Positions 46,794-57,200 of a stretch of 64,000 bases of DNA are shown one piece after another. The notes beneath the pieces are model-generated. The model did not search any database and was not told the origin of the DNA. It was given only the letters and a program-made list of their open reading frames with translations. The stretch lies in contig LXYP01000003.1 of the NCBI GenBank assembly GCA_001650955.1, positions 62,001-126,000 on the forward strand, given 5' to 3'. The position numbers and the translations under genes were made by a program. Within the stretch, counting starts at the first letter, position 1, and each line of letters starts with the position of its first letter. The DNA is from Sphingomonadales bacterium EhC05 (lineage in GTDB: Bacteria; Pseudomonadota; Alphaproteobacteria; Sphingomonadales; Sphingomonadaceae).

Positions 46794-49145
46794 ATGTCAA
46801 ATGTTCCCGACCTAACTGCTATCATCCTGGGCTTGATCCTGGCGGCGTGGCTGGGCGTGGCTGCGTGGGCCTTGTGGACGGGTTTGGCGATGAAAAGCAA
46901 GGCCGATGCGACGTTGCGGCAATCAGGGCGACTGGGGCGATTGTTGGAAACTTCTCCGGCTTTGCCCTTGCTGGTTCGGTCCGATGGTAAGCTGGAAGCA
47001 TCTCAACGACTGATGCATTGGCTTGGTTTTGATCATTTACCAGCGCATATATCAGAATTGCATGAAGCATCTCGCGGCATGTCCCGGGAAGACTTGGAAG
47101 GCCTGACCCAGGACGTGCATATGGCTCAAAAAACCGGCAGCGAATTTATCCGACCGATAAAAGTCGCGGGTTCCAAAAAAGCGCTGCTCATTCGAGGAAG
47201 CCTGGCCGATCCAAAGATTGCGCCCAATGGCAGCGCTCTGCTGTGGATATTTGATGCCACCGACAGTGAAGGGCAGATCAGCAGGCTGCGCGAGGAAAAT
47301 GATCTGGCGAGAGCGGCATTTGATGCGCTTTCGGCGCTGATCGAAGCTGCACCCGTGCCAATGTGGCATCGATCTTCCGATCTCAAATTAACTTTGGTCA
47401 ACGAGGCCTATGTTAAATCCGTCGATGCGAAAGACGGCACCGAAGTTGTTGAAAACGGGATGGAATTGATCGAACCTGTCAATGGCCTAAGTCCCGCTGC
47501 TGCGGCAATGCAGGCCAAGCAGCAAAATAGACCTTTCGAACGAACATTGGCGACCACCGTCGGCGGGAAGCGACGGATGATGCAGGTCGTTGATGTGCCG
47601 CTCGGCGAGTCGGGGATTGCGGGCTACGCAATAGATATTCAAGAGTTGGAAGAAGCGCGCAGAGACCAGCGCCGCTTTGATGAGACTCAGCGGGACATGC
47701 TGGACAATATCTCGGCAGGTGTCGCGCAATTTGACGCCGACAAGTCGCTCAAATTCTGCAACACCCCGTTTCAGCGGATTTTCTCGATGCGCCAGCAATG
47801 GATAACCGAACGCCCCGAATTTCCGCGCGTGCTGGATCGTATGCGGGAAATGAACCGCATCCCCGAAGTTCGCGATTTTCCAGAGTGGCGCGATGAACGG
47901 GTGCGCTGGTTCCGTTCCAACGTGCCGGTTGAGGAAAATTGGTTGCTGGTAGATGGAACCCATTTGCGGGTACTCGCCAATCCCATGCCGGATGGCGGTC
48001 TGCTCGTCTTCTTCGAAGATCGGACCGAGCAGGTTCAGCTCGCCAGTGCACGCGATACATTGCTGCGTGTGCGCACGGCGACGTTTGACAATTTGTTTGA
48101 ATCGCTTGCTGTTTTTGCCGCCGACGGCAGACTCAACATGTGGAATAATCAATTCGCCCATGTTTGGGAATTGGCGGTCGAGGATTTGAACAAACATCCG
48201 CGGATTGACGCATTGATGCAGAAAATGGCGCAGCAATTGAAGCAGCCGGCGCGGATTTCAACCATCCGCGAAACGGTTCGCGGTGCTACCAATGAGCGTG
48301 AACAGAAGAGTGGTCGCATCGAATTTTCTGACAATCGGCACTTTGAATTTGCGGCAATACCGCTTCCGGACGGCAATGCCTTGTTCACCATGCTGGATAT
48401 CTCGGACAGCTATCGTATCGAACAGGCTCTGCGCGAACGAAATGAAGCCTTGGTGGAAGCCGACTCCATCAAGGGCAGCTTCTTGTCCAATATGAGCTAC
48501 GAATTTCGGACTCCACTGACCTCTATCGGCGGTTTTGCCGAATTGCTGGATCAAGGCGTCGCCGGCCCGCTGACCGCGCAGGGGCATGAATATACGCAGG
48601 CCATTTTGCAGTCGGTCAAACGATTGGGGACGCAGATCGAAAATGTGCTCGACCTCAGCCAGAGCGAAGCCGGGGCGCTGCCGATAGCGAAAGAAAAAGT
48701 CAATCTGAACAAGTTGATTGAGGATGTGACCGCTCATTTTGCCAAGGACGCCGAGGCGAAGGAGATCGAGATTGACCTGCAGCTTGATGACAGGCTTGGT
48801 TCAGCCATGGCGGACAAAAAGCGCCTGGGTCAGGCGATATCGCAAATCGTCGATAATGCCGTCGCTTATACTGGCAATAAAGGCCGCATATCCGTGCATG
48901 GGGAGGGCAATGTCACGCAGGCCGTCATCCATATTTCCGACAATGGACCGGGCATGACCGCGGGACAGCAATCAAAAGCTTTTGATAGCTTTGCCCGCTC
49001 CCGCGATCAGAAGGGGCCGGATTCAACCGGTGGCCTGGGCTTGCCATTGGCGCGTCAGCTGGTTCGGGCTCATGGCGGAGAATTGACCCTGACATCGGAA
49101 CCCGGGCAAGGGACATTGGTGTCGATCCAGTTGCCGCGCGCATGA
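46794..49145 (+). CDS. divL: DivL-like cell-cycle pseudo-histidine kinase
   Basis: 783 aa. One N-terminal membrane segment (about residues 7-32), several PAS-like regions, then a HisKA region in which the phosphoacceptor His is Tyr569 (M-S-Y-E-F-R-T-P-L), the hallmark of Caulobacter DivL. The ATP-binding domain keeps the N-box (D-N-A-V-A-Y), D-N-G-P-G-M and G-L-G-L-P-L-A. In Caulobacter DivL binds DivK and steers CckA and the CtrA cascade, without needing its own kinase activity. Starts a tight run with tsaE, amgK, murU, addB and addA. Confidence 0.9.
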   Translation: MSNVPDLTAIILGLILAAWLGVAAWALWTGLAMKSKADATLRQSGRLGRLLETSPALPLLVRSDGKLEASQRLMHWLGFDHLPAHISELHEASRGMSREDLEGLTQDVHMAQKTGSEFIRPIKVAGSKKALLIRGSLADPKIAPNGSALLWIFDATDSEGQISRLREENDLARAAFDALSALIEAAPVPMWHRSSDLKLTLVNEAYVKSVDAKDGTEVVENGMELIEPVNGLSPAAAAMQAKQQNRPFERTLATTVGGKRRMMQVVDVPLGESGIAGYAIDIQELEEARRDQRRFDETQRDMLDNISAGVAQFDADKSLKFCNTPFQRIFSMRQQWITERPEFPRVLDRMREMNRIPEVRDFPEWRDERVRWFRSNVPVEENWLLVDGTHLRVLANPMPDGGLLVFFEDRTEQVQLASARDTLLRVRTATFDNLFESLAVFAADGRLNMWNNQFAHVWELAVEDLNKHPRIDALMQKMAQQLKQPARISTIRETVRGATNEREQKSGRIEFSDNRHFEFAAIPLPDGNALFTMLDISDSYRIEQALRERNEALVEADSIKGSFLSNMSYEFRTPLTSIGGFAELLDQGVAGPLTAQGHEYTQAILQSVKRLGTQIENVLDLSQSEAGALPIAKEKVNLNKLIEDVTAHFAKDAEAKEIEIDLQLDDRLGSAMADKKRLGQAISQIVDNAVAYTGNKGRISVHGEGNVTQAVIHISDNGPGMTAGQQSKAFDSFARSRDQKGPDSTGGLGLPLARQLVRAHGGELTLTSEPGQGTLVSIQLPRA

Positions 49146-49585
49146 TTTTGAACAATGAACAGGATACGATGGACATCGGGAAGGCGCTGGCTGACTTGCT
49201 CCGTCCTGGCGATAAGCTGGCGCTGAGCGGCACTCTTGGTGCCGGCAAGACCAGTCTTGCGAGAGGCATATTGCAGGGTCTCGGCTTTGCCGAGGAAGTG
49301 CCCAGTCCGACTTTTGCGATCGTTCAGCCTTATGAACCGCCCGAAACGAGATTGCCGGTTGCCCATGTCGATCTTTACCGCATCGAAGACGCCAGCGAAC
49401 TGCCGGAACTGGGTCTCGAAGATATATTGATCGACGGAGCGCTCATCGTCGAATGGCCCGACCGTTTGCCGGAGAGCTTCTGGGCCGATGGTTTGCAGAT
49501 TGAGCTAAAAATCCTCTCCGAAACCACTCGCCAGTTGACTTGGACCGCTGGTCCGGCTTGGAAAGATAGATGGCCGCTAACATGA
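49142..49585 (+). CDS. tsaE: tRNA threonylcarbamoyladenosine biosynthesis protein TsaE
   Basis: 147 aa. Walker A G-T-L-G-A-G-K-T, S-P-T-F-A-I and H-V-D-L-Y-R, then the C-terminal W-P-D-R segment. ATPase needed for t6A tRNA modification with TsaBCD. Start overlaps the divL stop by four bases. Confidence 0.94.
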   Translation: MILNNEQDTMDIGKALADLLRPGDKLALSGTLGAGKTSLARGILQGLGFAEEVPSPTFAIVQPYEPPETRLPVAHVDLYRIEDASELPELGLEDILIDGALIVEWPDRLPESFWADGLQIELKILSETTRQLTWTAGPAWKDRWPLT

Positions 49586-50568
49586 CACCTCCCGCCCATG
49601 CGGATGAATTTTTGAAACAAAATGGATGGGAAGAGGCCGAACTCGTGCCGGTTGCGGGGGACGCATCTTTCCGTCGCTATTTCCGGGCGATTTCTGGTGA
49701 TCGCCAGGCAATTTTGATGGACGCGCCACCACCGCATGAGGATCCGACGCCATTCATTCAAATCGCAGAATTTCTGAAGGCCCAGAATTTTGCTGCTCCT
49801 GCCATTTTTGCGAAGGATCTTGATCATGGATTGGTGCTGCTGGAAGATTTTGGTGATCGGCGGATGCGCGAACATCTCGATCATCAGCCGGACGATGAGG
49901 AGCATATATATCGTCAGGTCGTCGACCTGATCCGCGATCTGCACACCAAGCCCGCCGCGCCGATTGCGCCTTATGACTGGGCGCAATATCTGCGCGAAGT
50001 GAATTTGCTGACCGAATGGTATTGTCCGGCCCAGAAGCTTCCGGTTGATTTGGCGGGCTTTGTCGATGTCTGGAACCGGGCGCTGGAACCGGTGATTGCT
50101 GCACAAAATCCGCCGGTGACGGTGATGCGCGACTATCATGCCGAGAATATCATGCTGCTCGAAGACGGCCGACTCGGTTTGCTCGATTTTCAGGACGCGC
50201 TCATCGGCCATCCGGCCTATGATCTCGTGTCGATGCTGCAGGATGCGCGCCGGGATGTTTCCGATGAGCTTGAGCAAGCGATGCTCGAACATTATCTGAC
50301 CGCCCATTCGGACAAGGCTGCCAATGATTTTCGCAGCCATTATGCCATTTTGGGCGCGCAACGGAATACCAAGATCATCGGCATATTCACGCGGCTTTTC
50401 GTCCGCGATGGCAAGTCCCGCTATCTCGATTTCCTGCCCCGCATGTGGCGCCTGCTCGAGAAGGATTTGCGTCATCCCGATCTGGCAGAAGTCGCCGACT
50501 GGTTTGATGCCAATATTCCCAGTGACGTGCGTCTGCGCCCGATTGCCATGAGTGAAGCGCGCGCATGA
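49570..50568 (+). CDS. amgK: N-acetylmuramate/N-acetylglucosamine kinase AmgK
   Basis: 332 aa aminoglycoside-phosphotransferase fold. Catalytic D188 in R-D-Y-H-A-E-N and metal-binding D206 in L-D-F-Q-D. AmgK phosphorylates the anomeric carbon of MurNAc from recycled peptidoglycan; the next gene, murU, uses the product, which supports the name over a generic APH. GGAAAG lies before the start inside the tsaE end. Confidence 0.9.
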   Translation: MAANMTPPAHADEFLKQNGWEEAELVPVAGDASFRRYFRAISGDRQAILMDAPPPHEDPTPFIQIAEFLKAQNFAAPAIFAKDLDHGLVLLEDFGDRRMREHLDHQPDDEEHIYRQVVDLIRDLHTKPAAPIAPYDWAQYLREVNLLTEWYCPAQKLPVDLAGFVDVWNRALEPVIAAQNPPVTVMRDYHAENIMLLEDGRLGLLDFQDALIGHPAYDLVSMLQDARRDVSDELEQAMLEHYLTAHSDKAANDFRSHYAILGAQRNTKIIGIFTRLFVRDGKSRYLDFLPRMWRLLEKDLRHPDLAEVADWFDANIPSDVRLRPIAMSEARA

Positions 50569-51281
50569 CCAAAGTGGAAACCGCGATGATCATGGCTGCC
50601 GGCCTCGGAAAGCGGATGCGGCCCCTGACCGCCACGCGCCCCAAACCGCTGGTCAAGGTTGCGGGCAAGGCGATGATTGACCATTGTCTCGACAAGCTCT
50701 GGGAAGCCGGCGTGATGAAGGTTGTCGTCAACGCCCATTATCTGCCCGATGCGCTTGAAGCGCATCTCCAATCTGTGAACTATCCTTTCGATATCCGGAT
50801 TTCGGATGAGCGGAAGCAGTTGATGGAAACCGGCGGCGGGCTGGTGCAGGCCCAGGCCTTGATCGATGAGGATCTGTTCTTCTGTATCAACAGCGACAAT
50901 CTCTGGACGGACGGGCCAACCAACAGTTTGCAGCGGTTGGTCAGCCGATGGGATGATCAGACGATGGATGCGCTGTTGCTGCTTGCCCCGCAGACCTCCG
51001 CGCATAATTATAAAGGGGCCGGCGACTTCAAGCTTGATGACCATGGCCGGATCACGCGGCGTCTGCCGAACCGCCAGGCCCCGTTCATCTATACCGGTAT
51101 TCAGCTGGTCTCGAAACGTCTGCTCCGCGACGCGCCGGAGGGGCCATTCTCGACCATGAAATTGTGGGAGCGGGCGATTGCCGAAGATCGTCTGTTTGGC
51201 ATCGTCCATGAGGGAGACTGGTTTGAAGTGGGTTCACCTGAGGCAATAGCACCGACGGAAGCGTTGCTGGCAAGTGTCTGA
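50565..51281 (+). CDS. murU: N-acetylmuramate-1-phosphate uridylyltransferase MurU
   Basis: 238 aa nucleotidyltransferase. Opens A-A-G-L-G-K-R-M-R-P-L-T-x-x-R-P-K-P-L-V (nucleotide-binding loop and Lys), with a central D-x-D-like metal site (N-S-D-N). It makes UDP-MurNAc directly, bypassing the fosfomycin-sensitive MurA step. Four-base overlap with amgK. Confidence 0.92.
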   Translation: MTKVETAMIMAAGLGKRMRPLTATRPKPLVKVAGKAMIDHCLDKLWEAGVMKVVVNAHYLPDALEAHLQSVNYPFDIRISDERKQLMETGGGLVQAQALIDEDLFFCINSDNLWTDGPTNSLQRLVSRWDDQTMDALLLLAPQTSAHNYKGAGDFKLDDHGRITRRLPNRQAPFIYTGIQLVSKRLLRDAPEGPFSTMKLWERAIAEDRLFGIVHEGDWFEVGSPEAIAPTEALLASV

Positions 51282-54270
51282 GCGCCGCGCTCCGGCCATT
51301 TACAATATCGCCGCCCACGGCGGTTTCGCTGATGCGCTTGCGCAGGGACTGATTGATCGTTTTGCCAAAGACGTTTTCGGTCTGGCGCACGGCTTGGTCA
51401 TTCTTCCGAATAATCGCGCGCGCCGGGCGTTGCAGGAGGCTTTTGTTCGGCTCAGCGAAGCGGGGCTGCTGCTGCCGCAAATGGCGGTTATCGGAGATCT
51501 GGAACTTGATGAGTCGATCGGCGTCGCGCTCGATGGCGGTGAACTGGCACTGGATATTCCCGCGGCGGTCGACCCGATGGATCGGCTGCTGACGCTCGCC
51601 GGGCTGATCGAACGCGATCGGGCAATCCGCGGAGACGCAATTTTGGCCAAGGATGCACTGCGTCTGGCGCGCGAATTTGCCCGCACTCTCGACCAGCTGA
51701 CCGTCGAAGAGATTTCACTGGCAGAGCTCCGAAAAACCGAGCCGGAAAGCCTTGATCTGTCCAGACACTGGCAAGATTCCTATCGGTTTTTCCTGACCAT
51801 TGCCGAGAAATGGCAGCAGCATCTCGATCAGCTGGGCCGGATTGATGAAGCCTCGCGGCGCAACCAGCTGTTCAATCAGATTTCCCAAAACTGGCGAGCA
51901 TCGCCACCTGATCATTTCATCGTGGGCGCGGGTATCACGACCTCAGCTCCCGCAATTGCACGTTTTCTGGAAACCATTAGCTTCCTCCCTGCCGGCATGG
52001 TGGTGCTGCCTGATCTCGATATGATCATGCCCGATGACGAATGGGATTTGCTCGGGCCATTCAAGGCCGATCCCGACAGCGGGGCCAAGAAGCGGGCGCA
52101 GGAAACCCATCCGCAATATCACATGAAATTGCTGCTCGACCGGATGTCGATCGCACGGGCCGAAGTGATGCGCTGGCCCCGGACAGGGGAAAGCGGAGCG
52201 GCGGCCAAACGCAGCAAGGCGCTCAGCAACGCTTTTGCGATCCCCAATTTGACGGCGCGCTGGCAGTCTCTGGAAACCAATGAGCGCAGCCTGGCGGGCG
52301 TCCGGACATTGGAAGCACGCAACAGCGCGGAAGAAGCGCAAGGCATTGCGTTACTGGCCCGCGAAGCGCTCGAGGAACCGCAACGCCGAGTCGCCATTGT
52401 CACGCCGGACAGAGCGCTGGCTGCCCGCATTTCTGCGCATCTCGAACGGTGGAAGATCACCGTCGATGACACTGCCGGGCAATTGCTTTCAAAGGAACCG
52501 GAAGGTGTCTTCTTTCTCGCGCTGCTGGCGGCGCTTGCCGATGATTTTCCACCGGCAGAGCTGCTTGCCTTGCTCAAGCATCCGCTGGTCGAGGCCGGCG
52601 AGGGGCGTCTGGCCTGGCTCGAACAGGTGCGGCGATTGGATTTATTGTTGCGTGGACCACGGCCAGCACCGGGGCTCGATGGAATTGATATTCTGTTGAG
52701 AGACCCAAATTATCGTACGGAGACTTTGCGAAAAGCGGTTCAGCCATGGTGGAGTGATGTCCGGAAGCGGTTTGAACCCATTGCAGCTTTGCCGTCCGGA
52801 AAATATATCTGGGCGGAACTTTTGTCGGCGATCCGGGAGCTGGCCAATGATCTGACCCAAGGGAAAATCTGGGCCGGGCCAGCGGGCAGGGAGTTGGCCG
52901 CGCTGCTGAGCGATTTGGAAAGCCGGAGCGAACTCGGGCCAAGCACGATCAAATCACCCGAGCTGCCCGGTTATTTCGAAACCTGGTTCGCGACGATTTC
53001 CGTGCGACCGGCTTATGGCGGGCATCCGCGTATCGCGCTTTATGGATTGCTCGAAGCGCGGCTGCAGCAGGCTGATCTGGTCATTTGCTGTGGCCTCAAC
53101 GAGGGCAGTTGGCCGCAAGCGATCACGCCTGATCCCTGGCTCGCCCCGATGATCCGCACATCGCTGGATCTGCCTGCGCAGGAACGACAGATCGGTCTGT
53201 CTGCGCATGATCTGGTTGGCGCGATGGGCGCAAAAAATGTCATTCTGTCCCGCGCCCACCGGGATAGTGGTGGGCCGACGATTGCCTCGCGCTTTTTGCT
53301 CAGGCTCAAGGCGATGTGCGGTGATAATCTTAAAGAACATCCGGTGGCGGCATCATGGACCCGTGCGATCGATCATCCTGACGAATCTACTCCGGTTGAC
53401 CGACCGGCTCCGGTGCCAAGCCTCGCACAGCGCCAGATTCGGATGTCGGTCACGCAGGTCGACCGCCTGATCGCCGACCCTTATGCTTTCTATGCGAACA
53501 AGATCATGGGCTTTGCCTCGCTCGATATGATCGATGCCGACCCCAGCGCGGCCTGGCGTGGAACCATCATTCATGACATTCTCGACAAATGGGCGAAGGA
53601 TGACAATTATGAACCAAGCGGCCTGAAAAAACGCGCTGAGGACTTTCTGAACGACCGGTCCTCTCATCCGCTGATGCGAAGTCTATGGGCCCCCCGATTG
53701 ATGCAAGGGCTGCTATGGATTGCGGAAAGCGTCGAAGCGAACAGAAAAGCGGGGCGGGTGCCCGCTGCTTCGGAAATCTCGGGCAAGGCTGAAATTGCCG
53801 GTGTCAAATTGTCGGGCATTGCCGACCGGATTGACCTCATGCCTGATGGCAGCCTGGCGATCGTCGATTATAAGACGGGTGGTCCGCCGAGTAACCGGGC
53901 CGTGAAGGAGGGCTTCAACCTGCAGCTTGGCCTGCTTGGCGCGATCGCCGAACTGGGCGGATTTGATGATCTGGCGGGCCAGGCAACCGGCTTTGAATAT
54001 TGGTCCTTGGCGAAAAAATCTGGTTCGGACCAGTTCGGCTTCGTCCAGTCACCAACCAAAGGCCGTGCTGACAATATCATCGCAGCCGACGCGATGGTCG
54101 ATCATGCCACGGCATGTTTCAATGATGCGGTGGATCAATATATCGCCGGCAACACACCGATGACCGCCAAGCTCCATCCGGAATATGCGCGATATGCGGA
54201 TTATGATCAGCTGATGCGCCTCGAGGAATGGTATGGCCGCACGGCGCTCGATGAGGGCGGCCATGAGTAG
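51274..54270 (+). CDS. addB: Double-strand break repair subunit AddB
   Basis: 998 aa, GTG start overlapping murU by eight bases. N-terminal helicase-like domain beginning V-I-L-P-N-N-R-A-R-R-A-L; C-terminal nuclease with the G-x-x-D-R-I-D and D865-Y-K867 motif (PD-D/ExK). After that domain there is no C-x2-C-x5-C cluster, so the Fe-S staple of Bacillus AddB is absent, as expected of the alphaproteobacterial type. Works with AddA to resect ends for RecA. Confidence 0.92.
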   Translation: MSERRAPAIYNIAAHGGFADALAQGLIDRFAKDVFGLAHGLVILPNNRARRALQEAFVRLSEAGLLLPQMAVIGDLELDESIGVALDGGELALDIPAAVDPMDRLLTLAGLIERDRAIRGDAILAKDALRLAREFARTLDQLTVEEISLAELRKTEPESLDLSRHWQDSYRFFLTIAEKWQQHLDQLGRIDEASRRNQLFNQISQNWRASPPDHFIVGAGITTSAPAIARFLETISFLPAGMVVLPDLDMIMPDDEWDLLGPFKADPDSGAKKRAQETHPQYHMKLLLDRMSIARAEVMRWPRTGESGAAAKRSKALSNAFAIPNLTARWQSLETNERSLAGVRTLEARNSAEEAQGIALLAREALEEPQRRVAIVTPDRALAARISAHLERWKITVDDTAGQLLSKEPEGVFFLALLAALADDFPPAELLALLKHPLVEAGEGRLAWLEQVRRLDLLLRGPRPAPGLDGIDILLRDPNYRTETLRKAVQPWWSDVRKRFEPIAALPSGKYIWAELLSAIRELANDLTQGKIWAGPAGRELAALLSDLESRSELGPSTIKSPELPGYFETWFATISVRPAYGGHPRIALYGLLEARLQQADLVICCGLNEGSWPQAITPDPWLAPMIRTSLDLPAQERQIGLSAHDLVGAMGAKNVILSRAHRDSGGPTIASRFLLRLKAMCGDNLKEHPVAASWTRAIDHPDESTPVDRPAPVPSLAQRQIRMSVTQVDRLIADPYAFYANKIMGFASLDMIDADPSAAWRGTIIHDILDKWAKDDNYEPSGLKKRAEDFLNDRSSHPLMRSLWAPRLMQGLLWIAESVEANRKAGRVPAASEISGKAEIAGVKLSGIADRIDLMPDGSLAIVDYKTGGPPSNRAVKEGFNLQLGLLGAIAELGGFDDLAGQATGFEYWSLAKKSGSDQFGFVQSPTKGRADNIIAADAMVDHATACFNDAVDQYIAGNTPMTAKLHPEYARYADYDQLMRLEEWYGRTALDEGGHE

Positions 54271-57200
54271 CGACAAGCCCAAGCTCTTCCCGCTGATCGA
54301 CCGGCAAGCGGATGCTGTCTTGCCGGAAGATAATATCTGGCTGAGCGCGTCGGCGGGGACCGGGAAAACCCAGGTATTGACGGCACGGGTTTTCCGTCTG
54401 TTGTTGCGCGAACATGTTGATCCTGAACATATTCTGTGTCTGACCTTTACCAAGGCCGGAGCCGCGGAAATGGCCGAACGGATCAATCGCCAGCTGGCCG
54501 CCTGGGTGCGGATGGACGATACCAAATTGGCCAGCGATCTGGCCGCGATTGGCGCATCTACCGGACCCGCAACGAGGGAGCGTGCCCGGACATTATTTGC
54601 TCAGGTATTGGATGCGCGTGGCGGTGGTCTCAGGATCATGACCATCCATAGCTTCTGTCAGACATTGCTCGCCTCCTTTCCCGAAGAAGCCGGGATCGCC
54701 TCGCTGTTCAAGCCGATAGAACAGCGGGACCAGAAAATCCTCGCGCGGCAGGCGCTGGGCGACTTGCTGTTGGACGAGGAAAAGGCAGGCCGACCGCATA
54801 TCATCGAAGCTATCCAGACGCTGAGCGTGCGGATGGGCGAGGAAGCGACCGAGCAATATCTGATGACCTGCGCCACCAAAGCGGAAGCAATGGAGAGCCT
54901 GCCGAGTGGCATCTTGCCCTTTGTCAGGCAATTGTTGGGCCTGCCGATCGATGATGATGCGGACGACTGGCTGGCTGAGCGATGTTCGGATGACCGGATT
55001 GACCGCCGTGCGATGGAAATATTGCGCGATGCGATGGCGGAATTCGGCGGCAAGAAGGAGCAGGAGCGGCAGCTTGCGATCCGCCTTTGGCTGAGACTCA
55101 ACCCTCAGGAGCGCGCTGACGGACTTGCGGATGTTCATCTTGCGTGGGCCACTAAAACCACCGGTGCGCCGCCAAAGCCGACCAAAGCTTTGCTCAAAGC
55201 TCTGCCGGACTATGATTTTGTCGCGAGTTCTCTGTTTGGATGGAGCAACGATCTGCTCGAAACCAGAGCGCTGTTTGAATATGCCGATCTCTTCGCGGGT
55301 GCGCTGGAGGCAGGACGGGCCTTTTATTTTCGCTATCGGGATGCCAAAAAACTGCAAGGCGTGGTCGATTTTGACGATATGATCCGGATGACTGCACGGC
55401 TGCTGCAAAAGGGCGATATGGCAGCGTGGATCCGATATAAGCTGGATCAGCGAACCGACCATATATTGGTCGATGAGGCGCAGGACACCAATCTTGCGCA
55501 ATGGGATATTGTTCATGCGCTCGCCGATGAATTTTTCGCCGGCATGGGCGCGCATCCCGACCGGCTCCGGACCTTGTTCACCGTCGGCGACTTCAAACAG
55601 GCGATCTTTGGCTTTCAGGGGACCAGTCCGCATAATTATACCAAGGCGCGCGCGCGGTTTTTTGCGATGGCCGAGGCGTCGGAACGGCCGTTTACCGAAC
55701 TTTCGCTCGACCGCAGCTTCCGTTCGACTCCGCCGATCCTGAAGGTTGTGGACGCAACGCTGGAGCAGATCAGTCACGATCAATTGGGACTGACAGACAT
55801 CATTCCGCCGCACCGCAGCAACTATCCAGATGCCGCGGGCAGCGTGACTCTATGGAAGCCTTTGGCCCATGGTGCGCTTGGCGATCCAGAGGATGAAGAA
55901 TCCTGGCTGACCGACGAGACGCGGGTTTTCGCTCAGCGGCTGGCGTTGCAGATCAAAAGCTGGCTGTCGCCGGAAAATCCCTTGTGGCTGGCGCGCGAGA
56001 AGCGGCCGCTGGAACCCAAAGATGTGATGATCCTGGTGAACAAACGCGATGCGCTCAGTTCGCTGATCGTTGCGCGCCTGTTTGCCGAAAATGTCCCCGT
56101 GGCCGGTATCGACCGTATCCGGCTCAATCAACCGCTGGTGGTGCAGGATCTCTTGTCTGCCATTCGCTTCGTTCTGCAGCCCAATGATGATCTCAATTGC
56201 GCCAGCTTGCTCGTGTCGCCGTTGATCGGATGGTCGCAGGATGATCTGCTCGCACGCGGCTATCGCGGCAAGCAACATGCAGAGAAAAGCCTGTGGGAAT
56301 ATCTTCGCAGCCAGCGCGAATTGGCGGAATTGATCCGGCCATTGCGCGATCTGCTCGGCATAGCCGATTTCAATACCCCCTATCAGTTTCTCGAAACAAT
56401 CCTGTCCGGCCCGATGCAGGGACGCCGTAAACTCGCTGCCCGGCTCAGCCATGCCGCGCTTGATCCGCTCGAAGAGCTGCTGACCACGGCGCTGGCTTTT
56501 GAACAGGATCATATTCCGACATTGCACGGTTTTCTCGACTGGTTTGATCGCGGTGATGTGGAAATCAAGCGCGAGCAGGCGGAGGGCGGCAATGAAGTGC
56601 GTCTGATCACCGTCCATGGTGCGAAAGGCCTGCAGGCACCGCTCGTGATCCTCGCCAATGCGACATTTGATCCAGCGAACAAAAAAGGCGGCGGCTTCGA
56701 TATTCCCGATCCGCTCCACCCGGATGATAATGTGAACTATCCGGTGGTCCCGATCCGGAAAGCCGAACGGGTCGGACTGCTGAGCGCTTATGCGACCGTC
56801 GCGGACGCGCGGGAAATGGAAGAACATTGGCGGCTGCTTTACGTGGCGATGACCCGCGCCGAAGAACATCTGGTCGTGGCTGGCACCTTGGGACCCAAGG
56901 CCAACGGCGAAGTGGCTGAGCAAAGCTGGTATGCTGCGATCGAACGCGGCCTGATGGCGCTGGACTGCGAGTGGCAAGATGATCCGGACTGGATCGCCAA
57001 GCGCGTCTATGGCGGTCGAGATCCATCTTCGGTCGTATCCGCATCCCAAAAGCCAGTCGCTGCGAGCGAATATAGTGAAGCGGCTCTGCCTGAATGGCTG
57101 CACCAAGCGGCGCCGATCGAAGCGAGGCCGCCGCGTCCCTTGACTCCGTCAGACCTTGGTCCGGATGATGCCGCCAATCCACCGCCGAACAGGGATATGC

